The notes beneath the pieces were generated by a model. The model made no database searches. It was given only the letters and a program-made list of their open reading frames with translations, and was not told where the DNA came from. Shown here piece after piece: positions 1 through 6,379 of a stretch of 64,000 nt of DNA. The number at the start of each line of letters is the position of its first letter. Within the stretch, counting starts at the first letter, position 1. Source of the stretch: Spongiactinospora rosea (GTDB taxonomy: Bacteria > Actinomycetota > Actinomycetes > Streptosporangiales > Streptosporangiaceae); contig NZ_QMEY01000009.1 in assembly GCF_003315795.1 (NCBI RefSeq), positions 124,001 through 188,000 on the forward strand, read 5' to 3'. Position numbers and translations under genes: made by a program.

Positions 1-254
1 CACCAGTAGCCCGAGCGCTCGCTCTCGATCTCCTCCCACTGGCCGGCCGGCCACTCGATGCCGAACCCCCGCAGCCAGGCGATCGACTCGTCGCCCGCGC
101 GCTCGGCCTCCCGATGCATGCGGTGGGCGAAGGGCTGGAAGATGGTCGGGGGCCGCGCCGACACGCCGGACGACGCGGATGCGGGCGCGCCACAGGCGTA
201 CAGGTGGGCCGCGGCCGTGCCCAGACCGGTCGGACGACCGGTGAATCGCGTCAT
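1..254 (-). CDS. Terpene synthase-like protein, N-terminal part (runs off left edge)
   Basis: 84 codons are visible, starting at an ATG on the minus strand behind a good ribosome site (AAAGGA, 7 nt upstream). The protein reads PPTIFQPFAHRMHREAERAG followed by a segment ending in WLRGFGI. This pattern (aromatic/Pro-rich start, an HxxxxE-type helix, then W-x-x-x-hydrophobic-G) is that of the N-terminal helices of bacterial class I terpene cyclases. The diagnostic DDxxD and NSE metal motifs would lie beyond the left edge, so the family call is an inference. No neighbour inside the window supports a terpene pathway. Confidence 0.5.
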   Translation of the reverse strand, partial: MTRFTGRPTGLGTAAAHLYACGAPASASSGVSARPPTIFQPFAHRMHREAERAGDESIAWLRGFGIEWPAGQWEEIESERSGYW

Positions 255-343
255 GTGAGGTCCTTTCGCAACGGCCGAGGGACGGGCCCGGGGGACGGCG
301 CGTTTCGGTCACCTTCATTCTTTCACAATCCGTATCCGAATAT

Positions 344-1708
344 CTACTCTGCGTTACGATATGACAGAAAGAACGCGATCAAGGCCGCCGCCGCCAGCGG
401 AATGGCGGCGTTGGCCAGCAGGCCCGCGTGGATACCGGACAGTACGGCCTGCGCCGACGGCCCGGTCGCGGCGGCCACCACGGCGCTGATCACCGGGATG
501 CCGAGGGTCATCGCGACCTGCTGGGTCATCGTGGCGATGCCCGTGGCCAGCCCCTGTTCGTGATCGGGGATGCGGGAGGTCGCGGTGACGGTGAAGGCGA
601 CGACAGCGGCCATGTTCCCCGCGAAGCACGCGCCCACCACGATGATCACGAGCCCGATCGCGCCCCGGCCGGTACCGGTGAACAGCAGCAACGCGGTCAT
701 GGCCCCCTGGACGGCGAGCCCCCCGGACAGTACGGCGTGCGAGCCGCACCGCCTGATCAGGGCCGGGGCCGCGACGGACCCGGCGAAGGCGGCGAGCCCC
801 GGTATCCCGAGCGCCAGGCCGGTCACCGTGGCGGAGTACCCGAGCACGCCTTGAAGGTAGATCGTCATCAGGAACGTCGTCGCGGTGGCCATCCCCACGG
901 TGGCCAGGCCGCCCAGATTGCCCCACTTCACCGTGGGCCGCCGGAGCATCCCCGCAGGTACCAGCGGCCGGGGGCTGCGCCGTTCGATCCACAGGAACGC
1001 CCCGAGCAGTACGCCCGCGAGCAGCAGCGCGGGGGGCTCGGTGGTCACGCCGTACACGAGGGCGACCATGCCGCCGGTCACGGCGAGCGCGCCGGGCAGG
1101 TCGAGCGCGCCCCCGGCCGTGCCGCGCCCGCGCGGCAGCAGTCCCGGAGCGGCGGCGAGTACGGCGAGCGCCACCGGTACGTTGATCAGGAAGGCCCAGC
1201 GCCAGCTCAGCGCGCCGGTGAGCACCCCGCCGAGCAGCGAACCCGCCGTGAACCCGGTGGCCATCAGCGCCCCGCTGAGGCCGAGCGCGCGTTCCCGCAA
1301 CGGCCCTTCGGCGAAGGACGTGGTGATCAGGGACAGCGCGGCGGGCATGGTGATCGCGGTGGCCAGGCCCTGCGCGACCCGGGCGGCGAGCAGCGCGACC
1401 GGATCGCCGGACAGGCCGCCCGCCGCCGAGGAGACGGCGAGGATCGCCATGCCGGTGAGCAGCATGCGCCGCCTGCCGTACAGGTCGGCGACCCGCCCGA
1501 ACAGCAGCGTCAGCCCGGCCGCGGGCAGCGCGTAGGCGGTGGCGACCCATTGCAGCGCGGCGAGGTCCAGGCCGACCGCGCCGCCGATGGCGGGCAGCGC
1601 GACGGTGAAGATGGAGAAGTCGGCGGCCAGCATGAACTGCGCGCCGAGGAGGATCACCAGGATCATCCGTTCGCGACCGGTCATCCTGGTGCGGGTGTCG
1701 ACGGTCAT
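344..1708 (-). CDS. MFS drug exporter, DHA2 (14-TM) type
   Basis: A 454-residue integral membrane protein that should export small molecules by proton antiport. The first membrane segment ends in ADFSIFTVALPAIGG, the usual DHA2 motif. The second loop carries motif A as GRVADLYGRRRMLL, and motif C-like GxxxG repeats follow (LSGALMATGFTAGSLLGG). The start at 1708 (MTVDTRTRMTGRER) is preferred over an upstream ATG at 1888, because the longer form would overlap the divergent regulator and adds a non-membrane tail. It is divergent from the XRE regulator at 1812 with about 100 bp between them, the classic layout of a regulator controlling its own exporter. The substrate is unknown. Confidence 0.85.
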   Translation of the reverse strand: MTVDTRTRMTGRERMILVILLGAQFMLAADFSIFTVALPAIGGAVGLDLAALQWVATAYALPAAGLTLLFGRVADLYGRRRMLLTGMAILAVSSAAGGLSGDPVALLAARVAQGLATAITMPAALSLITTSFAEGPLRERALGLSGALMATGFTAGSLLGGVLTGALSWRWAFLINVPVALAVLAAAPGLLPRGRGTAGGALDLPGALAVTGGMVALVYGVTTEPPALLLAGVLLGAFLWIERRSPRPLVPAGMLRRPTVKWGNLGGLATVGMATATTFLMTIYLQGVLGYSATVTGLALGIPGLAAFAGSVAAPALIRRCGSHAVLSGGLAVQGAMTALLLFTGTGRGAIGLVIIVVGACFAGNMAAVVAFTVTATSRIPDHEQGLATGIATMTQQVAMTLGIPVISAVVAAATGPSAQAVLSGIHAGLLANAAIPLAAAALIAFFLSYRNAE

Positions 1709-1798
1709 GCGGCCCACCCTGGGCGGGCCGCGCGGGCTTACCCAGCCACCCGCTTTTCCTACCACCGGCAGGGTCAGGCTGACCGCTGGCGAATCGCC

Positions 1799-1811
1799 CA
1801 TACTCCTACAT
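1799..1811 (+). promoter_or_regulatory. Putative -10 box for a leaderless XRE transcript
   Basis: CATACT (1799-1804) lies 7 nt before the A of the ATG at 1812. There is no Shine-Dalgarno sequence, so transcription probably starts at the start codon. No convincing -35 is seen. The 1709-1811 gap must also hold the promoter of the divergent exporter. Confidence 0.4.
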
Positions 1812-2654
1812 ATGGAACTAAGCGCCGAGCTGGCGGCCTTCCTGCGTTCCCGGCGTGACGCGATGCCGCCGCACGAGGCGGGCGTCACGCCGTACGGCGG
1901 GCGGCGCCGCGTCCCCGGCCTGCGCCGCGAGGAACTGGCCCAGATCGCCGGGCTGAGCGTGGCCTACTACACGCGTCTGGAACAGGGCCACGGCGGCAAC
2001 GTCTCCGACGCCGTACTCGCCGCCATCGCCCGCGCGCTGCGCCTCAACGCGGACGAGCGCGCCCACCTGTTCCGCATCTCCCACCCGGTACGCCACGCAC
2101 CGCCGCACGGTCCCGAGCACCTGCCGCCAGGCAAGCGGGCGCTGATCGACGCGATCGAGGCCGTCCCCGCGATGATCGTCGGCCGCCGCGCCGACGTACT
2201 GGCCTGGAACCGCCTGGCCCACGCCCTGCTCGCCTGGCACCTGGACTTCGAGCGGCCGCGGCACGAGGACCGGCGGCCCAACCTGAGCCGGATGGTCTTC
2301 CTGGACCCCGTCCACCGGGCGCTGTACGCCGACCGGCCCGCCAAGGCCCGCGACCACGCGGCGTTCCTGCGGGTCGTGGCCGGGCGCTACCCCAACGACC
2401 CCGAGCTGGCCCGCCTGATCGGCGAACTGACCATGAAGAGCGAGGAGTTCGCCGGGCTGTGGGCCGAGCACCCGGTACGTACCTGCGCCTCGGTGACGGC
2501 CCGGTTCGAGCATCCGCGCGCAGGCCGGATGACGCTCGCCGAGGAGGTGTTCGAGCTGCCCGAGGACCCGGGGCAGCGGCTGGTGATGTTCACCGCCGAA
2601 CCGGGCTCCGCCTCGGCGGCGGCCCTGCGCCGGCTGCTGCCGGAAACCCCGTGA
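1812..2654 (+). CDS. XRE-family regulator with MmyB-like ligand domain
   Basis: 280 residues. The N-terminus has a helix-turn-helix of the actinobacterial type: AAFLRSRRDAMPP, then GRRRVPGLRREELAQIAGLS and YYTRLEQG. The rest (about 105-275) matches the PAS-like MmyB ligand-binding region, with the typical stretch ending LWAEHPVR and a closing LVMFTAEPG strand. Such proteins usually sit beside one oxidoreductase or exporter gene and control it; here the neighbour is the divergent MFS exporter. Two more proteins of this family lie in the window (15365 and 40039). The start is chosen at 1812 because the family begins about 10 residues before the FLRSRR motif. Confidence 0.85.
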   Translation: MELSAELAAFLRSRRDAMPPHEAGVTPYGGRRRVPGLRREELAQIAGLSVAYYTRLEQGHGGNVSDAVLAAIARALRLNADERAHLFRISHPVRHAPPHGPEHLPPGKRALIDAIEAVPAMIVGRRADVLAWNRLAHALLAWHLDFERPRHEDRRPNLSRMVFLDPVHRALYADRPAKARDHAAFLRVVAGRYPNDPELARLIGELTMKSEEFAGLWAEHPVRTCASVTARFEHPRAGRMTLAEEVFELPEDPGQRLVMFTAEPGSASAAALRRLLPETP

Positions 2655-2701
2655 TTCACGGGGCCCCGGGCTTTTGGGGGCGTGCTGCGTGAGTATCGTT
2701 G

Positions 2702-2718
2702 TTGCATATTATTCGCAA
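2702..2718. promoter_or_regulatory. Fur-family (Nur-like) operator over the sod promoter
   Basis: TTGCAT-ATTAT-TCGCAA is an imperfect palindrome with 6-5-6 spacing, inside a larger TTGTTGC/GCAACAA inverted repeat (2699-2721). It contains a possible -10 (TATTAT, 2707-2712). The 6-5-6 TTGCAA architecture is that of the Nur box known upstream of Streptomyces sodF, where nickel-bound Nur represses the iron enzyme. Use by Nur rather than another Fur-type protein is an inference. Confidence 0.55.
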
Positions 2719-2733
2719 CAAGGGAGCCTACGT

Positions 2734-3336
2734 ATGGGCCAGTACTCACTTCCGGACATGCCCTACGACTACGCGGCCCTGGAGCCGGCGATCACCGGGG
2801 AAATCCTGGAGCTGCACCACGCCAAGCACCACGCCGCTTACGTGAAGGGCGCGAACGACACGCTGGAAAAGCTCGCCGATGCCCGCGACAAGGGCGAATT
2901 CGGCGGGCTCGTCGGCCTGGAGAAGACCTTCGCCTTCAACCTCTCCGGCCACGTCCTGCACACCATCTTCTGGGAGAACCTCTCCCCGGACGGCGGCGAC
3001 CGCCCCGACGGAGCCCTCGGTGACGCCATCACCGAGCACTTCGGCTCCTTCGACAACTTCAAGAAGCAGCTCACCACCGCCACGGCCACCGTGCAGGGGT
3101 CGGGCTGGGGCGTGCTGGCCTGGGAGCCGCTGGGCCGCCGCCTGGTGGTGGAGCAGGTCTACGACCACCACGGCAACATCGGCATGAACACCACGCCACT
3201 GCTGGTGTTCGACGCCTGGGAGCACGCGTACTACCTGCAGTACCGCAACGTCCGCCCGGACTACGTGGAAAAGCTGTGGGGTCTCATCAACTGGAACGAC
3301 GTCATCCGTCGCTTCGAGGCCGCCAAGGGCGCCTGA
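2734..3336 (+). CDS. Superoxide dismutase, Fe/Mn family
   Basis: 200 residues, the normal family length. It converts superoxide to oxygen and hydrogen peroxide in the cytoplasm. The four metal ligands are visible: H28 (LHHAKHHAAY), H76 (SGHVLHTIFW), D160 and H164 (FDAWEHAYYLQY). The loop QVYDHHGN, with His at about 145, matches the actinobacterial iron type rather than the E. coli manganese type, but metal choice cannot be settled from sequence. The start at 2734 begins MGQYSLPDMPYDY like its relatives and has AGGGAG upstream. It is probably monocistronic: a strong hairpin follows directly. The Fur/Nur-like box at 2702 suggests metal-dependent repression. Confidence 0.95.
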   Translation: MGQYSLPDMPYDYAALEPAITGEILELHHAKHHAAYVKGANDTLEKLADARDKGEFGGLVGLEKTFAFNLSGHVLHTIFWENLSPDGGDRPDGALGDAITEHFGSFDNFKKQLTTATATVQGSGWGVLAWEPLGRRLVVEQVYDHHGNIGMNTTPLLVFDAWEHAYYLQYRNVRPDYVEKLWGLINWNDVIRRFEAAKGA

Positions 3337-3345
3337 TCGCCCGCC

Positions 3346-3385
3346 GGGGCGGTGTTCTGACCGTTTCCGGTCAGAACACCGCCCC
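3346..3385 (+). terminator. Hairpin terminator after sod
   Basis: A perfect 17-bp stem (3346-3362 with 3369-3385, GGGGCGGTGTTCTGACC) around a 6-nt loop, starting 10 nt after the stop codon. There is no U-run, as is common in actinomycetes. It separates sod from the metal-efflux operon. Confidence 0.85.
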
Positions 3386-3389
3386 CCGG

Positions 3390-3420
3390 TTGACAGACCG
3401 CGGCGCCTCGCGGCTATCTT
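3390..3420 (+). promoter_or_regulatory. Promoter of the ArsR/CDF operon
   Basis: TTGACA (3390-3395) and CTATCT/TATCTT (3414-3420) with an 18-19 nt spacer. The -10 ends about 7 nt before the ATG at 3427, and no ribosome site is seen, so the transcript is probably leaderless. Confidence 0.65.
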
Positions 3421-3424
3421 GCTC

Positions 3425-3444
3425 ATATGAATAGCTCTTCAGAC
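3425..3444. promoter_or_regulatory. SmtB/ArsR-type operator overlapping the start codon
   Basis: ATATGAATAGCTCTTCAG contains the inverted repeat TGAA-N6-TTCA (3428-3431, 3438-3441). It is close to the 12-2-12 operators bound by zinc-responsive SmtB/CzrA proteins. It covers the predicted transcription start, where the ArsR protein encoded here would block initiation. Confidence 0.6.
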
Positions 3445-3843
3445 GTCAAGGGCCTGATCGACATCGACGGCTGTACCGTGCGCGTCGTCGACGCGCCCCG
3501 CGTCGCCGCGGTGCGAGAGCGGATGCCCGCCACGCAAGACCTCGACGACACCGCCGACGTCTTCGGGCTGCTGTCCGACGCGGGCCGGTTGCGCCTGCTG
3601 GTGTCGCTGCTCGACGGAGAGCTGTGCGTGTGCGACCTCGCGGCGGTGACCGGCCAGAGCGAGTCGGCGGTGTCGCACGCGCTGCGCCTGCTGCGGGCGC
3701 ACCGCATCGTCGCCGTCCGCCGCTCCGGCCGGATGGCCTACTACCGCCTTGAGGACCCCCACGTGCGGATGCTGCTCGACCTGGCGCTCGCCCACACCGA
3801 GCACAGCGAGCTCATCCACCCCGAGCGCGGCGAGCAGACCTGA
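3427..3843 (+). CDS. ArsR/SmtB-family metal-sensing repressor
   Basis: 138 residues with a winged helix (about 41-105; recognition helix near SESAVSHALRLLR). Two known metal-site motifs are visible: ELCVCDLA in helix 3 (C67, C69, D70) and D110-x-H112-x10-H123-x2-H126 in helix 5, the exact spacing of the zinc/cobalt site of SmtB and CzrA. Both sites being complete is notable, as many relatives keep one. An N-terminal extension of about 35 residues contains another Cys/His pair. It overlaps the CDF exporter by ATGA, so it is translated with it. Metal binding should release the operator at 3425-3444. Confidence 0.9.
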   Translation: MNSSSDVKGLIDIDGCTVRVVDAPRVAAVRERMPATQDLDDTADVFGLLSDAGRLRLLVSLLDGELCVCDLAAVTGQSESAVSHALRLLRAHRIVAVRRSGRMAYYRLEDPHVRMLLDLALAHTEHSELIHPERGEQT

Positions 3844-4772
3844 TGGGCGTCGGGCACGGGCACGGTCATGGGCACGGGCACGGCCAGGCGAGCGGCCACG
3901 CCGGTGCCAAGCACCGCTGGCGACTGGCGGTCTCCTTCGGGCTGATCGGCTCCTTCTTCGTCGTCGAGCTGGTGTACGGCCTCCTCTCCGGCTCGCTGGC
4001 ACTGCTGTCGGACGCCGGTCACATGGCCGCCGACGTGGTCACCCTCGGCGCGGCCCTGGTCGCCACGCGGATCGCGACCCGCCCCGACACCACCGGACGC
4101 CGCAGCTACGGCTCCTACCGGGCCGAGGTGTTCGCCTCGCTGCTGGCCGTGGTGATGATGCTCGGCGTCGCGTTCTACGTGGTCATCGAGGCGATCAGCC
4201 GGATCGGCGGCCCCGCCGAGGTGTCCGCCGGGCCGATGCTCATCGTGGGTGCGATCGGCCTGGCGGTCAACGTCGTCGCCCTGCTGCTGCTCCGGTCGGG
4301 AGCCGGCGAGAGCCTCAACGTGAAGGGCGCGTACCTGGAGGTCATGGCCGACACGGCGGGCTCGGTCGGGGTGATCGCGGCGGGCTGGCTGATCACCACG
4401 ACCGGTCAGGCGTACTGGGACACCGTCGTCGCCCTGGCCATCGGCGCGTTCGTCGCCTTCCGCGCGGTCGCGCTCGGCAGGCAGGTGTTCGCCGTACTCG
4501 GCCAGCACGTACCCGAGGGCATGGACGCCGGGGCCGTGGCCCGTGACCTGGCCGCCATCGACGGCGTGTGCGACGTACACGACCTGCACCTGTGGACGCT
4601 GACCTCGGGCATGAACGTGGCGACCGTCCACCTCGTCACCGGCGAGCCGGACGACAGCCACGCCGTACTGGACCGGGCCCGCCACCTGCTGCGCGAGCAC
4701 CACGGCGTGGCGCACGCGACCCTTCAGGTCGAGCCGCGCGACCACACCGGCTGCGACGAACTGGGCTGGTGA
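3843..4772 (+). CDS. Cation diffusion facilitator (CDF) metal exporter
   Basis: 309 residues; an inner-membrane H+/metal antiporter, probably for zinc or cobalt. It starts with a His-Gly tract (HGHGHGHGHG, residues 5-14). Six membrane segments follow, with the transport site in TM2 (SDAGHMAAD: H60, D64). In TM5 the usual HxxxD is replaced by EVMAD, so the site is His/Asp plus Glu/Asp, which could alter metal preference. The C-terminal cytoplasmic domain has VHDLHLW, typical of CzcD/ZitB. Its start codon overlaps the stop of the ArsR sensor, which should control it. It ends 1 bp before the convergent gene at 4774. Confidence 0.92.
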   Translation: MGVGHGHGHGHGHGQASGHAGAKHRWRLAVSFGLIGSFFVVELVYGLLSGSLALLSDAGHMAADVVTLGAALVATRIATRPDTTGRRSYGSYRAEVFASLLAVVMMLGVAFYVVIEAISRIGGPAEVSAGPMLIVGAIGLAVNVVALLLLRSGAGESLNVKGAYLEVMADTAGSVGVIAAGWLITTTGQAYWDTVVALAIGAFVAFRAVALGRQVFAVLGQHVPEGMDAGAVARDLAAIDGVCDVHDLHLWTLTSGMNVATVHLVTGEPDDSHAVLDRARHLLREHHGVAHATLQVEPRDHTGCDELGW

Positions 4773-4773
4773 C

Positions 4774-5457
4774 TCAGCTACCGGGCGGCGGGGTGGCGTC
4801 ACCGACCTCGAACGCCGACGGGTCGTCCACGACCTCGCACGGCGCGATCGGGCCCTCCACCAGGTGGCCGGAGAACGACCAGACGACGCCCGGATTCGCG
4901 ACGCTGACCTCCCCCGGGTTCTCCGCGGCCTCGATCAGCACCCGCTGGCCCGGCTTGATGTACTGCGGATAGATCGTGATGCCGTCGCGCGGGCGGATGG
5001 CCTTGGCCGAAGGCGTGCTGTCCAGCAGATCACGGACCTGCTGCTGGACAACGGGGTCCTTGCTCCCTATCTGCTCCTTGGTGAACTCGACATCGTCGCC
5101 CGGGAGCCGCTTGGCCCGGCCGTTGCCGCAGCGCTTGCCCAGCGGCAGGTAGGTGACGTCGGCGGTGATCCCGTACCCGGCGAGGTCCTTCTCGACCTGG
5201 TCGGCGTCGCGCAGTTCGTGAATCTTGAGGTTGATCGAGCCGTCCGCGCCCTCGGTCAGCGCGTACGCGGGCGGCTCCTGGCCGGTCACCAGGGGTACGA
5301 CCAGCGCCGTCGCCGCCGCCACCCCGACGACCCCGGCCCCCGCCAGGAGTCGGCGGCTGGGCATCCAGCGCGGCGCCGGGGAGCGCCGCCGCGCCGCCCG
5401 TTCGGCGACCTCCGCCTTGAGTTCCACGAGCAACCTGTCCTTGAAACCGTTGTTCAT
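4774..5457 (-). CDS. Membrane-anchored partner of the ECF sigma factor (putative anti-sigma/sensor)
   Basis: 227 residues: a short basic cytoplasmic part (1-33), one membrane span (about 36-59, LLAGAGVVGVAAATALVVPL), then an extracytoplasmic domain of about 165 residues with two Cys (in KRCGNG and APCEVV) that may pair. It starts by ATGA overlap with the sigma factor stop and so is co-translated. By position and topology it is a candidate regulator or sensor for that sigma factor, but the cytoplasmic part shows no HxxxCxxC zinc motif and I do not recognise the outer domain. Confidence 0.6.
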   Translation of the reverse strand: MNNGFKDRLLVELKAEVAERAARRRSPAPRWMPSRRLLAGAGVVGVAAATALVVPLVTGQEPPAYALTEGADGSINLKIHELRDADQVEKDLAGYGITADVTYLPLGKRCGNGRAKRLPGDDVEFTKEQIGSKDPVVQQQVRDLLDSTPSAKAIRPRDGITIYPQYIKPGQRVLIEAAENPGEVSVANPGVVWSFSGHLVEGPIAPCEVVDDPSAFEVGDATPPPGS

Positions 5458-6023
5458 TTCGTTCCTCCGATCGCGGGCATGATGCCGGGAACCTGGTGAA
5501 TCGAGCGTCTGGCCCGGTGCAGCCGCACCCGGGCCGTGCCCTGCCGGATGCCGAGCGCCGCGGCGGCCTCGGCGGTGCTGAGGCCGTCGATGGCCACCAG
5601 TTCGAGCAGGGCGCGGTCCTTGTCCGGCAGTTCGGCCATCCGTTCGATGGCCAGGCGGGCCGAAGCCTCGGCGTCGATGCGTTCTTCGAGACGGGCGATG
5701 TCGTCCCCGTCGAGCAGCCGGCGGCCCGCGATCTTGCGGTTGGCCCGCTGCTCCCTGACGGACCTGCGGCGTTCGGCGAGCAGGGTGTTGCGGGCCACGC
5801 CGTACAGCCAGGCGATCTCGCTCCCCCGGCCGGGCCGGTAGGTGTGCGCCGAGTCGAGCGCGGCGAGGAAGACGTCCGCCGTGAGGTCCGCGACGGTCTG
5901 CGGGTCGATCACCCGCCTCGCCAGGAACTTCGTCACGTCGTTGAAGTGGCGCTCGTAAAATGCCTCGAAGGCGGCGGGATCACGGGCGATGCCCGCCAGT
6001 CCCGTCTGTTTCAGCTTCACCAA
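5454..6023 (-). CDS. ECF-type RNA polymerase sigma factor
   Basis: 189 residues with sigma region 2 (FEAFYERHFNDVTKFLARRV and TADVFLAAL, about 17-80, including IAWLYGVARN) and region 4 (LPDKDRALLELVAIDGLSTA, then GTARVRLHRARR, about 130-180). It redirects RNA polymerase to a small regulon. The next gene overlaps it by 4 bp and is its likely partner. On the minus strand upstream, TTTTGTAACGCC resembles an ECF -35 (TGTAAC), which would fit autoregulation, but a matching -10 is not clear. Confidence 0.9.
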   Translation of the reverse strand: MVKLKQTGLAGIARDPAAFEAFYERHFNDVTKFLARRVIDPQTVADLTADVFLAALDSAHTYRPGRGSEIAWLYGVARNTLLAERRRSVREQRANRKIAGRRLLDGDDIARLEERIDAEASARLAIERMAELPDKDRALLELVAIDGLSTAEAAAALGIRQGTARVRLHRARRSIHQVPGIMPAIGGTK

Positions 6024-6240
6024 AGCTCCTTTGCCGAGCGTCCCAACACACCCCCTCCTTTGCCGCCGGCCGACCGGCGTTACAAAAGAGGCGGGTGTGC
6101 GCCCACGGGACGCCCGCGGAACCGTCAGGCTGTCCGCGGTCGTATACGAAAGCTATACAGCGACGGGATTCAATCTTTCCTGGGGCAACCGCTCGCGAGG
6201 AGTCGGATCCGGATGGACTGGACGTTGCGCGACGAACGCC

Positions 6241-6278
6241 CGCTACGACCACGGCCTCCCGTCCCCGTGGTCGTAGCG
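6241..6278. terminator. 14-bp inverted repeat
   Basis: CGCTACGACCACGG (6241-6254) pairs perfectly with CCGTGGTCGTAGCG (6265-6278) across a 10-nt loop. It lies between two minus-strand genes, so it may be a second-stage terminator of the SARP gene. Confidence 0.55.
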
Positions 6279-6322
6279 TCATCCAAGACGATGCCCCCGG
6301 CCGTTCTGGCCGTAGCGGGAGG

Positions 6323-6356
6323 GGATGGGGGCGGCAACGGGGGCACGCCCCCATCC
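6323..6356 (-). terminator. Terminator of the SARP regulator gene
   Basis: GGATGGGGGC (6323-6332) pairs with GCCCCCATCC (6347-6356), a perfect 10-bp stem that begins 24 nt after the stop codon on the minus strand. Confidence 0.65.
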
Positions 6357-6379
6357 GGGGACCGGCCCGGTACGCGTGA

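Larger units (their letters stand above)
6024..6379. other. Intergenic region with two hairpins
   Basis: 356 bp between the sigma factor start and the SARP gene end. It holds the sigma factor promoter (minus strand, right of 6023), a 14-bp hairpin (6241-6278) and the SARP terminator (6323-6356). No protein-coding signal is seen. Confidence 0.6.

Noticed and set aside
344..1888. Longer start for the first MFS exporter (ATG 1888)
   Set aside because: It would overlap the divergent XRE gene and add 60 residues without membrane or motif character; ATG 1708 fits the family.
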